This document shows, piece by piece, positions 49,799 through 59,099 of a DNA stretch of 64,000 nucleotides; the first letter of the stretch is position 1; the number at the start of each line of letters is the position of its first letter. Position numbers and translations under genes: made by a program. A model generated the notes under the pieces. It made no database searches and was not told the DNA's origin. It saw nothing but the letters and a program-made list of their open reading frames with translations. Origin of the DNA: Methylobacterium longum (GTDB lineage: Bacteria > Pseudomonadota > Alphaproteobacteria > Rhizobiales > Beijerinckiaceae); NCBI RefSeq assembly GCF_022179385.1, contig NZ_BPQS01000006.1:1-64000 (forward strand). Direction: 5' to 3'.

Positions 49799-50740
49799 GT
49801 GGACGTGCAGCGCAGTGTCGCGATCCTGGGAGCCGGCATGGCCGGTGCGGCGGCGGCCCGCAGACTCGCCGAAGCCGGGCTACGCGTCCAAGTGTTCGAC
49901 AAGGGACGCGGCGTCGGCGGCCGGATGGCAACACGGCGGTCCGGGGCCGCGCAGTTCGACCATGGTGCCCAATTCATGCGGGCACATGGACACGCATTCG
50001 CTATCCGGCTCGAAGATTGGGTGCGGCGGGGCGTGGCGGCGCCCTGGGCGGGTTCGGGGCGCCACGTCGGCCAGCCCAGCATGACCGCTCCGGTCCGCGA
50101 TCTGCTGGCCGGTCTTGCAGTGATGAGCACCACCACGATCACGCGAATTCTGCGGCGCGAGTCCGAGTGGCATATCGAGGACGCGACGGGCGCAGTTCAT
50201 GGGCCGTTCGGCGCCGTGGCGATCACCTTCCCCGCGCCCCAAGCGCTCACCCTGCTCGAAACGTCCGGTTTCGCGCTGCCCGGCGTCGCCCTGGCCCGGT
50301 ACGCGCCGTGCTGGTCATTGATGCTCGCCGTCGAGGCGGCGACGGCGGAGCCCCTGATGGAGCCTCGGGAGGATCCGATCGGCCTCATCGCCTGCGACTC
50401 CTCGAAGCCCGGCCGTCCGGACGGCATACGGCTCACCATCCATGCCACGCCGGATTGGTCGCGCCAGCACCTCGAGGACCCGCGCGAGACCGTCGTCTCC
50501 GCGCTCGTTCAAGCGACCGCGGAGCGGCTCGGCACCACGCTTCGGCCGACCGTCGCGGAGGCGCATCGCTGGCGCTACGCCCAGGTGGAGGTCGCCCTCG
50601 GCGTTCCCAGCCTCTACGACCCCGCCCTTCGTCTCGGCGCTGCCGGCGACTGGTGTATCGGTGCCCGGATCGAGGCTGCCCACGACAGCGGCCTGCACCT
50701 CGCCGAAGCGATCCTGGCCGACCGGGGCGCCGCGGCGTGA
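49799..50740 (+). CDS. Renalase-like FAD-dependent oxidoreductase
   Basis: A 313-residue flavoprotein. The N-terminal dinucleotide-binding motif is [15 protein letters not shown] (8-22), followed by [14 protein letters not shown], the second FAD contact typical of renalase-type amine or NAD(P)H oxidases. The C-terminal [20 protein letters not shown] closes the FAD site. In bacteria renalase-like proteins oxidise aberrant dihydro-NAD(P) isomers, a repair role; that is a possibility here, not proven. The start is GTG 49799. Its stop overlaps the GTG of the deacetylase-like gene as GTGA, so the two are translationally coupled. Confidence 0.85.
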   Translation: MDVQRSVAILGAGMAGAAAARRLAEAGLRVQVFDKGRGVGGRMATRRSGAAQFDHGAQFMRAHGHAFAIRLEDWVRRGVAAPWAGSGRHVGQPSMTAPVRDLLAGLAVMSTTTITRILRRESEWHIEDATGAVHGPFGAVAITFPAPQALTLLETSGFALPGVALARYAPCWSLMLAVEAATAEPLMEPREDPIGLIACDSSKPGRPDGIRLTIHATPDWSRQHLEDPRETVVSALVQATAERLGTTLRPTVAEAHRWRYAQVEVALGVPSLYDPALRLGAAGDWCIGARIEAAHDSGLHLAEAILADRGAAA

Positions 50741-51657
50741 TCCCGCCGATCGCCTTTCATCCTGCCTACGAGTCGAGCCTCCCGTCGGGCCACCGGTTCC
50801 CGATGCGGAAATACGGACTGCTCGCCGAGACGCTGCTGGAGAAGGGTCTTGCGCCCCTCGGATTCGTGACGCCGGAGCCCGCGACCGCAGAGATCCTCGT
50901 GCGGGCGCACGATCCCGCCTACGTCGCCGCAGTCCTGGCCTGCGCCGTGACTCGCGACATCGAGAAAGCTATCGGCCTCCCGGTCGACGCGGCCCTCGTC
51001 CGGCGCTCGCGCGCGTCGGTGGGTGGAACCCTTCTGGCGGCGCGGTTGGCGCTCGCGGAGGGACTGGCGGGCAGCGCCGCGGGTGGCAGCCACCACGCAC
51101 GGCGCCTGCAGGGCGCCGGGTTCTGCGTGCTGAACGACGTCGCGGTGGCCGCTCGGACCTTGCAGGCGGAGCGGCGCATTCAGCGCGCCCTAGTGGTCGA
51201 TCTCGACGTCCACCAGGGCGATGGCACTGCCGATTGCCTCGCCTTGTGGCCGGACCTGTTCACGCTGTCGATCCACTGCGAGAACAATTACCCCGCTCAG
51301 AAGATCGCCGGCGACCTCGATATCGGTTTGCCGGACCGGCTCGACGATGCCGGCTACCTTGCGGTCCTGCACGCTCGCCTGCCGCCGCTCCTCGACGCGC
51401 TCGCACCCGACATCGTGTTCTACAACGCCGGGGTCGATCCCCACCGGGACGATCGGCTCGGCCGCCTCTGCCTCACCGATGCGGGCTTGTTCGCGCGCGA
51501 CCGCTTCGTGGTGGCGCAGGCGCGCGCGCGCAGGATCCCGCTCGTGGCGGTCATCGGCGGGGGCTACACCTCCGATGTGGACGCGCTGTCACGGCGGCAC
51601 GCCCTGGTCTTTGAGGCTCTGGCGGCGGAAGCGGGGAACGTCCGGCCGCCCATGTGA
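50737..51657 (+). CDS. Histone deacetylase-superfamily enzyme
   Basis: A 306-residue zinc amidohydrolase of the class II HDAC/acetoin-utilisation/acetylpolyamine group. The His pair is GGSHHA (119-120), the metal ligands are Asp157 and His159 in [10 protein letters not shown], and the third ligand is in [10 protein letters not shown]. In bacteria such enzymes remove acetyl groups from small amines or proteins; the substrate is not clear here. It starts with GTG 50737, overlapping the preceding stop, with its ribosome site inside the flavoprotein gene. The pairing with a renalase-like flavoprotein may hint at a shared amine substrate. Confidence 0.9.
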   Translation: MIPPIAFHPAYESSLPSGHRFPMRKYGLLAETLLEKGLAPLGFVTPEPATAEILVRAHDPAYVAAVLACAVTRDIEKAIGLPVDAALVRRSRASVGGTLLAARLALAEGLAGSAAGGSHHARRLQGAGFCVLNDVAVAARTLQAERRIQRALVVDLDVHQGDGTADCLALWPDLFTLSIHCENNYPAQKIAGDLDIGLPDRLDDAGYLAVLHARLPPLLDALAPDIVFYNAGVDPHRDDRLGRLCLTDAGLFARDRFVVAQARARRIPLVAVIGGGYTSDVDALSRRHALVFEALAAEAGNVRPPM

Positions 51658-51800
51658 GGCCCCGATGCATCAGGTCGCGACGGAGATGGGCGGCGCAGAG
51701 ACCGGGAAAGGTTTTGGGAAGGGTCGCGACGGAGGATGATGGAACCGCGGATCAGGGCGGATCCGCGACCTCCGCTCCGTGACACCATCGAGGCTCGGCC

Positions 51801-51974
51801 ATGTTCGCGCGGCTCTGGGATGTGGTGAAGGCGACCTTGGCCGTGTCTGCCCTGATCGCGGCTGCCCTCATCTCCGCCGACAAGCTCGATCGCCAACGGA
51901 CGCAGTCGGCGATCAACACCACCCTGGCCGAACCGGTCGCCACCGGCGCGATCGCGCCGGCGGCGCGCCAGTGA
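51801..51974 (+). CDS. Tiny single-helix membrane protein
   Basis: A 57-residue protein starting MFARLWDVVKATLAVSALIAAAL, with one membrane helix (about residues 8-25) and a polar C-terminal tail (DKLDRQRTQSAIN). No family is recognised. ATG 51801 lacks a strong ribosome site, but the compact helix-plus-tail design suggests a real small protein. It lies between the deacetylase-like gene and the interrupted Cys-rich gene on the same strand. Confidence 0.4.
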   Translation: MFARLWDVVKATLAVSALIAAALISADKLDRQRTQSAINTTLAEPVATGAIAPAARQ

Positions 51975-52129
51975 CGCCAACGGCCCAGCGCCGGCCGGAC
52001 GCGGCGGGAGAGATGCAGGACGCAGGGAAATCATCGCGGCGCGCGGCGTTCTGGGCCCGGTGCCGCGGCTGGGCCAGATCCGAGACCGGCTGCTCGCGAC
52101 AGACATTTGCGTCCTCAGGAACCGTTTCG

Positions 52130-52372
52130 ATGAAACGCGCCCTCTTCGCCCTGCTCGCCGTCGCCTCGGTGTCGGCGCCCGCCGTGGCCGAGACGGGTAC
52201 CCAGCGCGCGGCCTGCACGCCGGACGTGATGCGCCTGTGATCCGCACAGATCCCCAATGCCGGCGCGATCACGGAGTGCCTGCGGGCGAAGCGGGCGAGC
52301 CTGAGCGGGGCCTGCCGCCTCGTCATGGATCAGACCGACGGGTCGGTCCGCAGCGTCGCGACCCCGCGGTGA
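52130..52372 (+). pseudogene. Exported Cys-rich small protein gene with in-frame TGA at a Cys position
   Basis: Read through one TGA (52238-52240), the frame gives 80 residues: a signal peptide (1-20, ending AVA), then ACTPDVMRL, the TGA codon, and SAQIPNAGAITECLRAKRASLSGACRLVM. This resembles a family of small exported proteins with motifs like ACxPDVxRLC and CLxxxxxxLSxxC, in which the TGA position is a Cys. Cysteines at 29, 50 and 62 are kept and codon 37 would be the fourth. A single change from TGC explains it, so the gene is either freshly broken, a sequencing error, or (least likely) recoded. As annotated conventionally only 36 residues are made. Confidence 0.65.
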
Positions 52373-52387
52373 CGGGTCGGCCGCCGG

Positions 52388-53551
52388 TCACCAACCGTTG
52401 ATGCGGGGCCAGATGTCGCCCGTATGCCGGCCACCCGCGACCGCGTGGTAGCGATCGTGCTGGGCGCCGGTGGCGCAGGCGTGGTTCGGCAGGATCCGGA
52501 CCCGGGCTCCCACGGGAATTTCGGGCCGCGCGGCCGACGAGCCCTGTCTGAGGGCGAGGATGCCGTGCTCCTGATTGGCATCCCGCACGATCAGATCCGG
52601 ATAGGGGCGGCCGGAGCGGTCACAGACGAGGCCGTAGCCCTGGTCGACCGCCTGCCGGGCGGTACCCCTGTCGCGTGAGAGCGCCATCCAGCCCGCATCG
52701 GTGATGATCCAGCCCTTATCGTGCTGGTGGCCGATCACGGTGGCGAGGACGGTCAGCGCGATATCGTCCACCGCGCACGAGCCGACCCCGGCCTGGAACA
52801 GGTCGCCGATCATGAACACGCCCGCGCGCATCTCGGTGACGCCGTCGAGGTGCTCTGCGTAGCGCGCCGTCGGGGTCGAGCCGACGCTGACGATCGGGCA
52901 GGGCAGGCCGGCCTCGCGGAGGATCGTGGCGGCCGTGACGGCGGCCACGCGCTCGGCCTCCGCCGCCGCGCGCAGGGCAGCGGGATCGCTGAGTCCGTAG
53001 CTGTCGCCGGCGTGCAGCAGCACGCCGCGCAGGTCGGCGCCCGCGGCGAGGGCCCGGCCGATGCCGATCAGCCGCTCCGCATCCCGGGGGCCCACGCCGG
53101 ACCGGTGACCATCGGCGTCGACCTCGATCAGCACGGGCAGGGGATCGCGCTGAAGCCGGCTCCAGGCCGCGACCGCTTCGGCCTGCGCGAGCGAATCGAG
53201 GATGATCGCCAGATCGGCGCCCCAGCGACGGCGGACGGCGCCGACCCGATCGAGCTTCTGCGGCGCGATCCCCACCGCGTAGATCATGTCGCGGACGCCG
53301 CCCTCGGCGAAATATTCCGCCTCCCGCAGGGTCGAGACCGTGGCGGGACCGGAGGGATCCGCCATCGCCCGGCGCGCGACGTCGAGGGACTTGGCGGTCT
53401 TCAGATGTGGGCGGAGGGTGACGCCCATACCGTCGAGGTGCGCGCGCATCCGGGCGATGTTGGCCTGCATCCTGTCCGCATCGAGGAGGAGGCAGGGGGT
53501 TTCGAGCCCGTCGAAGCCGTCATCGCCCGGTCCGTCGTGCCCGTCCGCCAT
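52388..53551 (-). CDS. DSD1-family PLP-dependent enzyme (D-amino acid aldolase/dehydratase type)
   Basis: A 387-residue enzyme with an alanine-racemase-like TIM barrel and a C-terminal beta domain. TPCLLLDADRMQANI starts the barrel, the PLP Lys is residue 51 in PHLKTAKS, EVDADGHRSGV is the next strand, and the C-terminal zinc site has PNHACATGAQHDRYHA. These mark the group of D-serine dehydratases, D-threonine aldolases and related enzymes; which reaction applies is not clear. It is 85 bases downstream of dgoA on the same strand and may belong to that transcript. Confidence 0.87.
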   Translation of the reverse strand: MADGHDGPGDDGFDGLETPCLLLDADRMQANIARMRAHLDGMGVTLRPHLKTAKSLDVARRAMADPSGPATVSTLREAEYFAEGGVRDMIYAVGIAPQKLDRVGAVRRRWGADLAIILDSLAQAEAVAAWSRLQRDPLPVLIEVDADGHRSGVGPRDAERLIGIGRALAAGADLRGVLLHAGDSYGLSDPAALRAAAEAERVAAVTAATILREAGLPCPIVSVGSTPTARYAEHLDGVTEMRAGVFMIGDLFQAGVGSCAVDDIALTVLATVIGHQHDKGWIITDAGWMALSRDRGTARQAVDQGYGLVCDRSGRPYPDLIVRDANQEHGILALRQGSSAARPEIPVGARVRILPNHACATGAQHDRYHAVAGGRHTGDIWPRINGW

Positions 53552-53636
53552 TTTGCCGCTCCCGCTTCCGCCAGCGCCCAGGGTCTACGCGAGGGCGGCC
53601 GGCGGCCCAACAGCATTCCGCCGGCTACCGATCCGC

Positions 53637-54272
53637 CTACGTCGTTGCCCGGAGCGCCGCCACGAACGCCGCGGCATCCCGGGCGATGTCGGCCGGTGCC
53701 TTGCCGGGCCGGTAGAGGTTCGACCCGAGACCGAATCCGGCGGCTCCGGCCTGCCGCCAGCCGGCCAGGCTTTCGGGGGTGACGCCGCCGACCGCGAGGA
53801 CGCGGGCGCCGGCCGGCAGCACGGCGAGATGCGCCTTGAGGGCGACCGCGGTGGCGACATCGGCCGGGAACAGCTTCAGCGCCGTCGCCCCGGCGGCCAG
53901 CGCCGTGAAGGCCTCGGTGGGCGTCTGGTAGCCGGGCATCGCGATCAGCCCGGCCGCCACGGTGGCGCGGATGACCGCCGCATCGGTGTTGGGCGAGACG
54001 ATCAGGGTCCCCCCCGCGGCGCCGACCGCCTCCACCTGCGCGGGCGTCAGGACGGTGCCGGCCCCGACCAGGGCGCGGCCCGCGAACCGGTCGGCCAGGC
54101 GCGCGATGCTGCGCAGCGGCTCGGGGGAGTTGAGCGGCACCTCGATGAGAGTGAACCCGGCCTCCACGAGGGCGTCGCCCACCGCCGGCGCCTCGTCCGG
54201 CGTCAGCCCGCGCAGGATGGCGACGAGCGGGCAGATCGCGAAGGACGTCTCGAACCGATCCCGGATGGTCAT
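53637..54272 (-). CDS. dgoA: 2-dehydro-3-deoxy-6-phosphogalactonate aldolase
   Basis: Splits 2-keto-3-deoxy-6-phosphogalactonate into pyruvate and glyceraldehyde-3-phosphate in the De Ley-Doudoroff galactose route. The 211-residue protein is a KDPG-aldolase-type barrel with CPLVAILRGL, FTLIEVPLNSP (Glu44), GAGTVLTPAQV and ATALKLFPAD, in which Lys133 is the Schiff-base residue. It overlaps the end of dgoK by four bases (ATGA), so it is the second gene of a dgoKA operon. Assignment to the galactonate rather than gluconate branch rests on the kinase neighbour. Confidence 0.92.
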   Translation of the reverse strand: MTIRDRFETSFAICPLVAILRGLTPDEAPAVGDALVEAGFTLIEVPLNSPEPLRSIARLADRFAGRALVGAGTVLTPAQVEAVGAAGGTLIVSPNTDAAVIRATVAAGLIAMPGYQTPTEAFTALAAGATALKLFPADVATAVALKAHLAVLPAGARVLAVGGVTPESLAGWRQAGAAGFGLGSNLYRPGKAPADIARDAAAFVAALRATT

Positions 54273-55147
54273 GTCCGCAGGCTCCAGATGGCGTGAAGAC
54301 CGGCCGTGGTCGACCCCTCCGGCACGGCGACGGGCGTCCCCCCCGCCTCTCGGATGGCGACGGCGTAGAGGTCCCCCAAGGCGCCCCCGCCGAGCAGGTG
54401 GACCGGCCGCTGGGCGAGATCCTCGCGGGTCGCGACGTCGGCGCCAATCAGGATGCCGCTGGCATAGGCGGCGGCGTCGCCCGGCGCCAGCCGGTCGAGC
54501 AGCACGCCGGCCCGGACCTCGAACAGCGTGGCGAGGACGTTCTGCGCCGCGATCCCGCGGCGGAGCCCGCGCCGGAAGGCGGCGCCGTCCGTAACGGCGC
54601 CGTCGAGCATTTCCGCCAGCACGCCGTGACTGCGGAGCAATGCGAAGATCTCGCCGGTCATCACGGTGGTGAAGGCCGTGATCGCGCCCTCGGCGGTGTC
54701 GATCCACTTGTTGTGCGTGCCGGGCTGGCAGAAGAGCGCGGTCGGCGGCGCCGCGCCCGCGCGGATCGCGCCCAGCACCTGAGTCTCCTCGCCCCGCATC
54801 ACGTCGGGCCGCTTGCCGTGCCTCAGCGCGACGCCCGGGACGATCCAGACGCCGGGCGCGGCCTCAAGGCTCGCATCGGCCAGATGCTCCAGGGTGGCCG
54901 GGGCGGCGATGTAGGGCGCCTCGCGCCAGCCGCGGCTCGAACCGACCATCCCGCTGGCGATGACCGGGTAGGCGCCGAGTCGCTCGCGCAGGGCGGTGAT
55001 CGAAGCGGGGTAGTCGTCCCGCGTCATCGCCAGCACGCCGCGGTCGTCCTGCAGGCTGTCGACCACGGCGCCGTCCGCCGCGACGGCGTAGGCGCGTCGG
55101 TTGGTCGTGCCCCAGTCGACCGCGAGGTAGGCCGCTCGCCCCGCCAC
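54269..55147 (-). CDS. dgoK: 2-dehydro-3-deoxygalactonokinase
   Basis: Phosphorylates 2-keto-3-deoxygalactonate for the aldolase encoded next. The 292-residue protein has the DgoK signatures VDWGTTNRRAYAV at the N-terminus, IASGMVGSSRGWREAPY, MRGEETQVLGA, CQPGTHNKWI and LLGGGALGDLYA. The start is GTG 55147 with a very strong GGGGGAGGG upstream. It is the first gene of the dgoK-dgoA unit. The divergent gap (55148-55353) to the transporter operon should hold both promoters. No galactose dehydrogenase or galactonate dehydratase is in the window. Confidence 0.93.
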   Translation of the reverse strand: MAGRAAYLAVDWGTTNRRAYAVAADGAVVDSLQDDRGVLAMTRDDYPASITALRERLGAYPVIASGMVGSSRGWREAPYIAAPATLEHLADASLEAAPGVWIVPGVALRHGKRPDVMRGEETQVLGAIRAGAAPPTALFCQPGTHNKWIDTAEGAITAFTTVMTGEIFALLRSHGVLAEMLDGAVTDGAAFRRGLRRGIAAQNVLATLFEVRAGVLLDRLAPGDAAAYASGILIGADVATREDLAQRPVHLLGGGALGDLYAVAIREAGGTPVAVPEGSTTAGLHAIWSLRT

Positions 55148-55353
55148 GCAAACCCTCCCCCAGCTGATTTTTGTCTGAGTTAATGGCGGCCCCGGGGCCC
55201 GGTCAAGGGCGCTCGGCCATGCCGTTGGCCGCGGGCGACCAAGAAATATCAGTCGCCGGGGATTGTCGCATCGGTTCGGGCGTTTGCGATGGACGGCGAG
55301 CGGGCGGATCGGCGATATGGCCGCCAAGAATTCTTGTCCGGGGAGGGACTCGC

Positions 55354-56112
55354 TTGGCACGGGACGTGATCCTGGCGACAGATGGCCTGACGATGGAGTT
55401 CCGGGGGTTCCGGGCCGTCAACGGCGTGGCGTTGCAGGTGGAGCGTGGAACCATCCACGCGTTGATCGGGCCGAACGGGGCGGGCAAGACCACCTGCTTC
55501 AACCTGCTGACCAAGTTCCTGATCCCGACCGCCGGGACGATCCGCTACAAGGATCGCGACATCACCGGGTTGAAGGCCGCCGACGTGGCCCGGTTGGGGC
55601 TGGTTCGCTCCTTCCAGATCTCGGCGGTGTTCCCCCACCTCACGGTGATGGAGAATGTCCGCATCGCGCTCCAGCGGAGGCGCCGGGGCGATTCTTTCGA
55701 CTTCTGGCGGGCCGAGAAGGTGCTGCGGGCGCTGAACGGCGAGGCGCTCGCCCTGGTCGAGGCGGTGGGCCTGACCGAGTTCGCCGACGTGCTGGCGGTC
55801 GAGCTGTCCTACGGCCGCAAGCGGGCGCTGGAGATCGCCACCACGCTGGCCCTCGATCCCGAGATGCTGCTCCTCGACGAGCCCATGGCCGGCATGGGCC
55901 ACGAGGACGTCGAGCGCACGGCGCAGCTCATCCGGCGCGTCTCGAAGGACCGCACCATCCTGATGGTGGAGCACAATCTCTCGGTGGTGGCATCGCTGTC
56001 CGACCGCATCACCGTGCTGGCCCGCGGCCAGGTGCTGGCGGAGGGCGACTACGCCACCGTCTCCAAGGACCCGCGCGTGGTCGAAGCTTACATCGGGGCG
56101 GGACATGCCTGA
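55354..56112 (+). CDS. livG: Branched-chain-type ABC transporter ATP-binding protein (LivG)
   Basis: One of two ATPases that drive a branched-chain amino-acid-type importer. The 252-residue protein has Walker A GPNGAGKTT, signature-like LSYGRKRALEIA and Walker B LLLDEPMAGM. The GMGHEDVE D-loop and the H-loop MVEHNL follow. The signature reads YGRKR rather than the usual GGQ, as in many LivG proteins. I chose TTG 55354, which has GGGGAGGG at 6-base spacing; a frame extension to 55171 is not like the family. The gene ends within the start of livF (8-base overlap). Confidence 0.88.
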   Translation: MARDVILATDGLTMEFRGFRAVNGVALQVERGTIHALIGPNGAGKTTCFNLLTKFLIPTAGTIRYKDRDITGLKAADVARLGLVRSFQISAVFPHLTVMENVRIALQRRRRGDSFDFWRAEKVLRALNGEALALVEAVGLTEFADVLAVELSYGRKRALEIATTLALDPEMLLLDEPMAGMGHEDVERTAQLIRRVSKDRTILMVEHNLSVVASLSDRITVLARGQVLAEGDYATVSKDPRVVEAYIGAGHA

Positions 56113-56848
56113 GGCGGCGCTGAAGTCAGTCACCCCGGCCGCCGCGACCGGCTCGCTGCTGACCGTCCGCGGGCTGGAGGGCTGGTATGGCGAGAGCCAC
56201 GTCCTCCACGGCATCGACATCGATGTCCGGGCGGGCGAGGTGATCACGCTCCTCGGCCGCAACGGCGCGGGCAAGACCACGACGCTCCGGGCGATCATCG
56301 GCATCCTGGGGCGGCGCTCGGGATCGATCGTCTACGACGGCGTCGAGACCATCCGCATGGCCTCGCGCAACATCGCACGGCTCGGGCTCGGCTACGTGCC
56401 GGAGGAGCGCGGCATCTTCGCGAGCCTCACGGTGCACGAGAACCTGATGCTGCCGCCGCGGGTGAAGCCCGGGGGCATGTCGGTGGCGGACATCCACCAG
56501 CTGTTCCCGAACCTCAAGGAGCGTGCCGGCAGCCAGGGCACCAAGCTCTCCGGCGGCGAGCAGCAGATGCTGGCGATCGGCCGGATCCTGCGGACCGGCG
56601 CCAAGCTGATCCTCCTCGACGAGCCGACCGAAGGTCTTGCGCCGGTCATCGTCCAGCAGATCGGCCGGACCATCCAGCAATTGAAGGCTCAGGGTTACAC
56701 GATCGTGCTGGTGGAGCAGAATTTCCGCTTCGCGCAGACGCTCGCGGACCGGCACTTCGTGATTGAGCAAGGACGGGTGGTCGACATGATCCCCAACGCC
56801 GAGCTAGACGCCAATATCGACAAGCTGCACGCCTATCTCGGCGTCTGA
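56105..56848 (+). CDS. livF: Branched-chain-type ABC transporter ATP-binding protein (LivF)
   Basis: The second ATPase of the importer (247 residues). It has Walker A GRNGAGKTT, the LivF-type LGYVPEERGIFASLTV segment, canonical signature LSGGEQQMLAIGR, Walker B LILLDEPTEGL and H-loop VEQNF. Its start overlaps livG by eight bases. The substrate-binding protein gene follows after 94 bases, and two permease genes come next, so all five genes are one operon. Confidence 0.93.
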   Translation: MPEAALKSVTPAAATGSLLTVRGLEGWYGESHVLHGIDIDVRAGEVITLLGRNGAGKTTTLRAIIGILGRRSGSIVYDGVETIRMASRNIARLGLGYVPEERGIFASLTVHENLMLPPRVKPGGMSVADIHQLFPNLKERAGSQGTKLSGGEQQMLAIGRILRTGAKLILLDEPTEGLAPVIVQQIGRTIQQLKAQGYTIVLVEQNFRFAQTLADRHFVIEQGRVVDMIPNAELDANIDKLHAYLGV

Positions 56849-56942
56849 AGCTCGCCGGCAGAAACCGCAGAAGCGCCAGCAACAGGCGCTCCGATACTTG
56901 GCTGGCGGAGAACCGCCGCGCCGCTCGAGGATGGAATTGAAC

Positions 56943-58160
56943 ATGTTCGGACGTATCGCCCGGCCCGTGACCCTCGCGGCTCTTGCAGGCGCCCTGATGA
57001 TGGGCACCGCGAGCGCGCAGACCACCGTCAAGATCGGCATCCTCGGCGACCGCTCCGGCGCCTATTCGGACATCAGCGGCGAGGGCTCGGTCGTCGCCGC
57101 GAAGCTCGCGGTCGAGGATTTCAAGGCCGCCGACCACGGGCTGAAGGTCGAGATCGTCTCGGCCGACCACCAGAACAAGCCGGATGTGGGCGCGGCCATC
57201 GCCCGGCAATGGTACGACCGCGACGCCGTCGACATGATCACCGACGGGGTGACCTCCTCGGTGGCGCTCGCCATCAGCCAGGTCACCAAGGAGAAGAACA
57301 AGGTCTTCATCGACACCGGCGCCGGCACCGCCGACCTCACCGGCCCGCAATGCACGCCGAACACGATCCACTGGGTCTACGACACGGTGGCGCTGGCCAA
57401 CGGCACCGGCGGCGCCATGGTCAAGCGCGGCGGCAACACGTGGTTCTTCCTCACCGCCGACTACGTCTTCGGACAGACCCTCCAGCGCGACACCAGCGCG
57501 GTCATCACCAAGAACGGCGGCAAGGTCGTGGGCTCGGTGAAGACCCCGTTCCCGACCTCGGATTTCTCGTCCTTCCTGCTGCAGGCGCAGGGGTCGGGCG
57601 CCAAGGTGATCGGGCTCGCCAATGCCGGAACCGACACGATCAACTCGATCAAGCAGGCGGGCGAGTTCGGCATCACCGAGGGCGGGCAGGCGCTCGCCGG
57701 CCTCCTGGTCTTCTCCTCGGACGTGCACTCGCTAGGCACCAAGGTCGCCCAGGGCCTCGTGCTCACCGAGCCGTTCTACTGGGACCTGAACGACCAGACC
57801 CGCGCCTTCTCGGACCGGTTCGCCAAGCAGATGAAGGGCGGCTCGAAGCCCACCGCCAACCATGCGGGCGTCTACTCGGACGTGCTCCACTACCTGAAGG
57901 CGGTGGCCGAGTTGAAGTCGACGTCCGATGGCGCGGCGACGGTCGCCAAGATGAAGGCGATGCCGACCGACGACCCGCTGTTCGGCAAGGGCGTGATCCG
58001 CGCCGACGGCCGCAAGATCCACGACATGTACCTGTTCGAGGTCAAGAAGCCCGCCGAGTCGAAGGGCGAGTGGGACCTCTACAACAAGCTCGAGACCATC
58101 CCGGGCGATCAGGTGTTCCGGCCGCTGAACGAGGGCAATTGCCCCCTCGTGAAGGGCTGA
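56943..58160 (+). CDS. ABC transporter substrate-binding protein (LivJ-like)
   Basis: A 405-residue periplasmic binding protein with a signal peptide (1 to about 27, ending SAQ). The Peripla_BP_6 lobes begin VKIGILGDRSGAYSD and include FIDTGAGTADLTGPQC and WFFLTADYVFGQTLQRD. The family binds branched-chain amino acids but also amides, urea and aromatic acids; the pocket residues do not tell which one here. ATG 56943 was chosen because GAGG lies at good spacing; 56931 is too close to that element. It is followed by livH after 28 bases. Confidence 0.88.
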   Translation: MFGRIARPVTLAALAGALMMGTASAQTTVKIGILGDRSGAYSDISGEGSVVAAKLAVEDFKAADHGLKVEIVSADHQNKPDVGAAIARQWYDRDAVDMITDGVTSSVALAISQVTKEKNKVFIDTGAGTADLTGPQCTPNTIHWVYDTVALANGTGGAMVKRGGNTWFFLTADYVFGQTLQRDTSAVITKNGGKVVGSVKTPFPTSDFSSFLLQAQGSGAKVIGLANAGTDTINSIKQAGEFGITEGGQALAGLLVFSSDVHSLGTKVAQGLVLTEPFYWDLNDQTRAFSDRFAKQMKGGSKPTANHAGVYSDVLHYLKAVAELKSTSDGAATVAKMKAMPTDDPLFGKGVIRADGRKIHDMYLFEVKKPAESKGEWDLYNKLETIPGDQVFRPLNEGNCPLVKG

Positions 58161-58188
58161 CGGTAAGATCGGGGCGCGGAGAACGGCC

Positions 58189-59076
58189 ATGACCACGATC
58201 TTCGGTGTGCCGACGCAGGCCCTGTTCGGGCAGTTGCTGCTCGGCCTGATCAACGGCTCGTTCTACGCGATCTTGTCGCTCGGGCTGGCGATCATCTTCG
58301 GGCTCCTGAACATCATCAACTTCGCCCACGGCGCGCTCTACATGATGGGCGCGTTCGTGGCCTGGATGCTGCTCACCTACGTGGGCCTCGGCTACTGGTG
58401 GGCGCTGGGGCTCGCGCCCCTCGTGGTCGGCGCCTTCGGCATCGTGCTGGAGCGCGTGCTGATCGCCCGGCTCTACAAGCTCGACCACCTCTACGGGCTG
58501 CTCCTGACCTTCGGGCTGGCGCTGATCATCCAGGGCCTGTTCCGCAACCAGTACGGCGTCTCAGGCCTGCCCTACGCGATCCCGGCCGAGCTGTCCGGCG
58601 GCCAGCGGCTGCCGTTCATGTTCCTGCCGAACTACCGGGCCTGGGTGGTGGTCGCCTCCCTCACCGTCTGCATCGCCACCTGGCTCGTCATCGAGAAGAC
58701 CAAGCTCGGCGCCTATCTGCGGGCCGCCACCGAGAACCCGACCCTGGTCCAGGCCTTCGGCGTGAACGTGCCGCTGTTCCTGACCTTGACCTACGGGTTC
58801 GGCGTCGCGCTGGCGGGCTTCGCCGGGGTTCTGGCCGCACCGATCTACTCGGTGAACCCCAACATGGGCGCCGACATCATCATCGTGGTCTTCGCCGTGG
58901 TGGTCATCGGCGGCATGGGCTCGATCATCGGATCGGTGATCACGGGCTTCGCGCTCGGTCTGGTCGAGGGGCTCACCAAGGTGTTCTATCCCGAGGCCTC
59001 GGCCACCGTGATCTTCGTGATCATGGTGCTGGTGCTGCTCGTCAAACCCGCCGGCCTGTTCGGGCGCACGGCCTGA
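58189..59076 (+). CDS. livH: Branched-chain-type ABC transporter permease (LivH)
   Basis: A 295-residue inner-membrane permease with about eight helices. LLLGLINGSFYAILSLGLAI at the N-terminus and FGLLNIINFAHGALYMMGAF are typical of LivH. The cytoplasmic ATPase-contact loop is RAATENPTLVQAFGVN. It pairs with LivM, which follows after 23 bases. Confidence 0.93.
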   Translation: MTTIFGVPTQALFGQLLLGLINGSFYAILSLGLAIIFGLLNIINFAHGALYMMGAFVAWMLLTYVGLGYWWALGLAPLVVGAFGIVLERVLIARLYKLDHLYGLLLTFGLALIIQGLFRNQYGVSGLPYAIPAELSGGQRLPFMFLPNYRAWVVVASLTVCIATWLVIEKTKLGAYLRAATENPTLVQAFGVNVPLFLTLTYGFGVALAGFAGVLAAPIYSVNPNMGADIIIVVFAVVVIGGMGSIIGSVITGFALGLVEGLTKVFYPEASATVIFVIMVLVLLVKPAGLFGRTA

Positions 59077-59099
59077 TCGCGATCGAAGGGACGAATCCC

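Noticed and set aside
52238..52300. Selenocysteine insertion at the TGA
   Set aside because: No convincing SECIS-like hairpin follows the TGA and no sel genes are in the window; mutation or sequence error is simpler.
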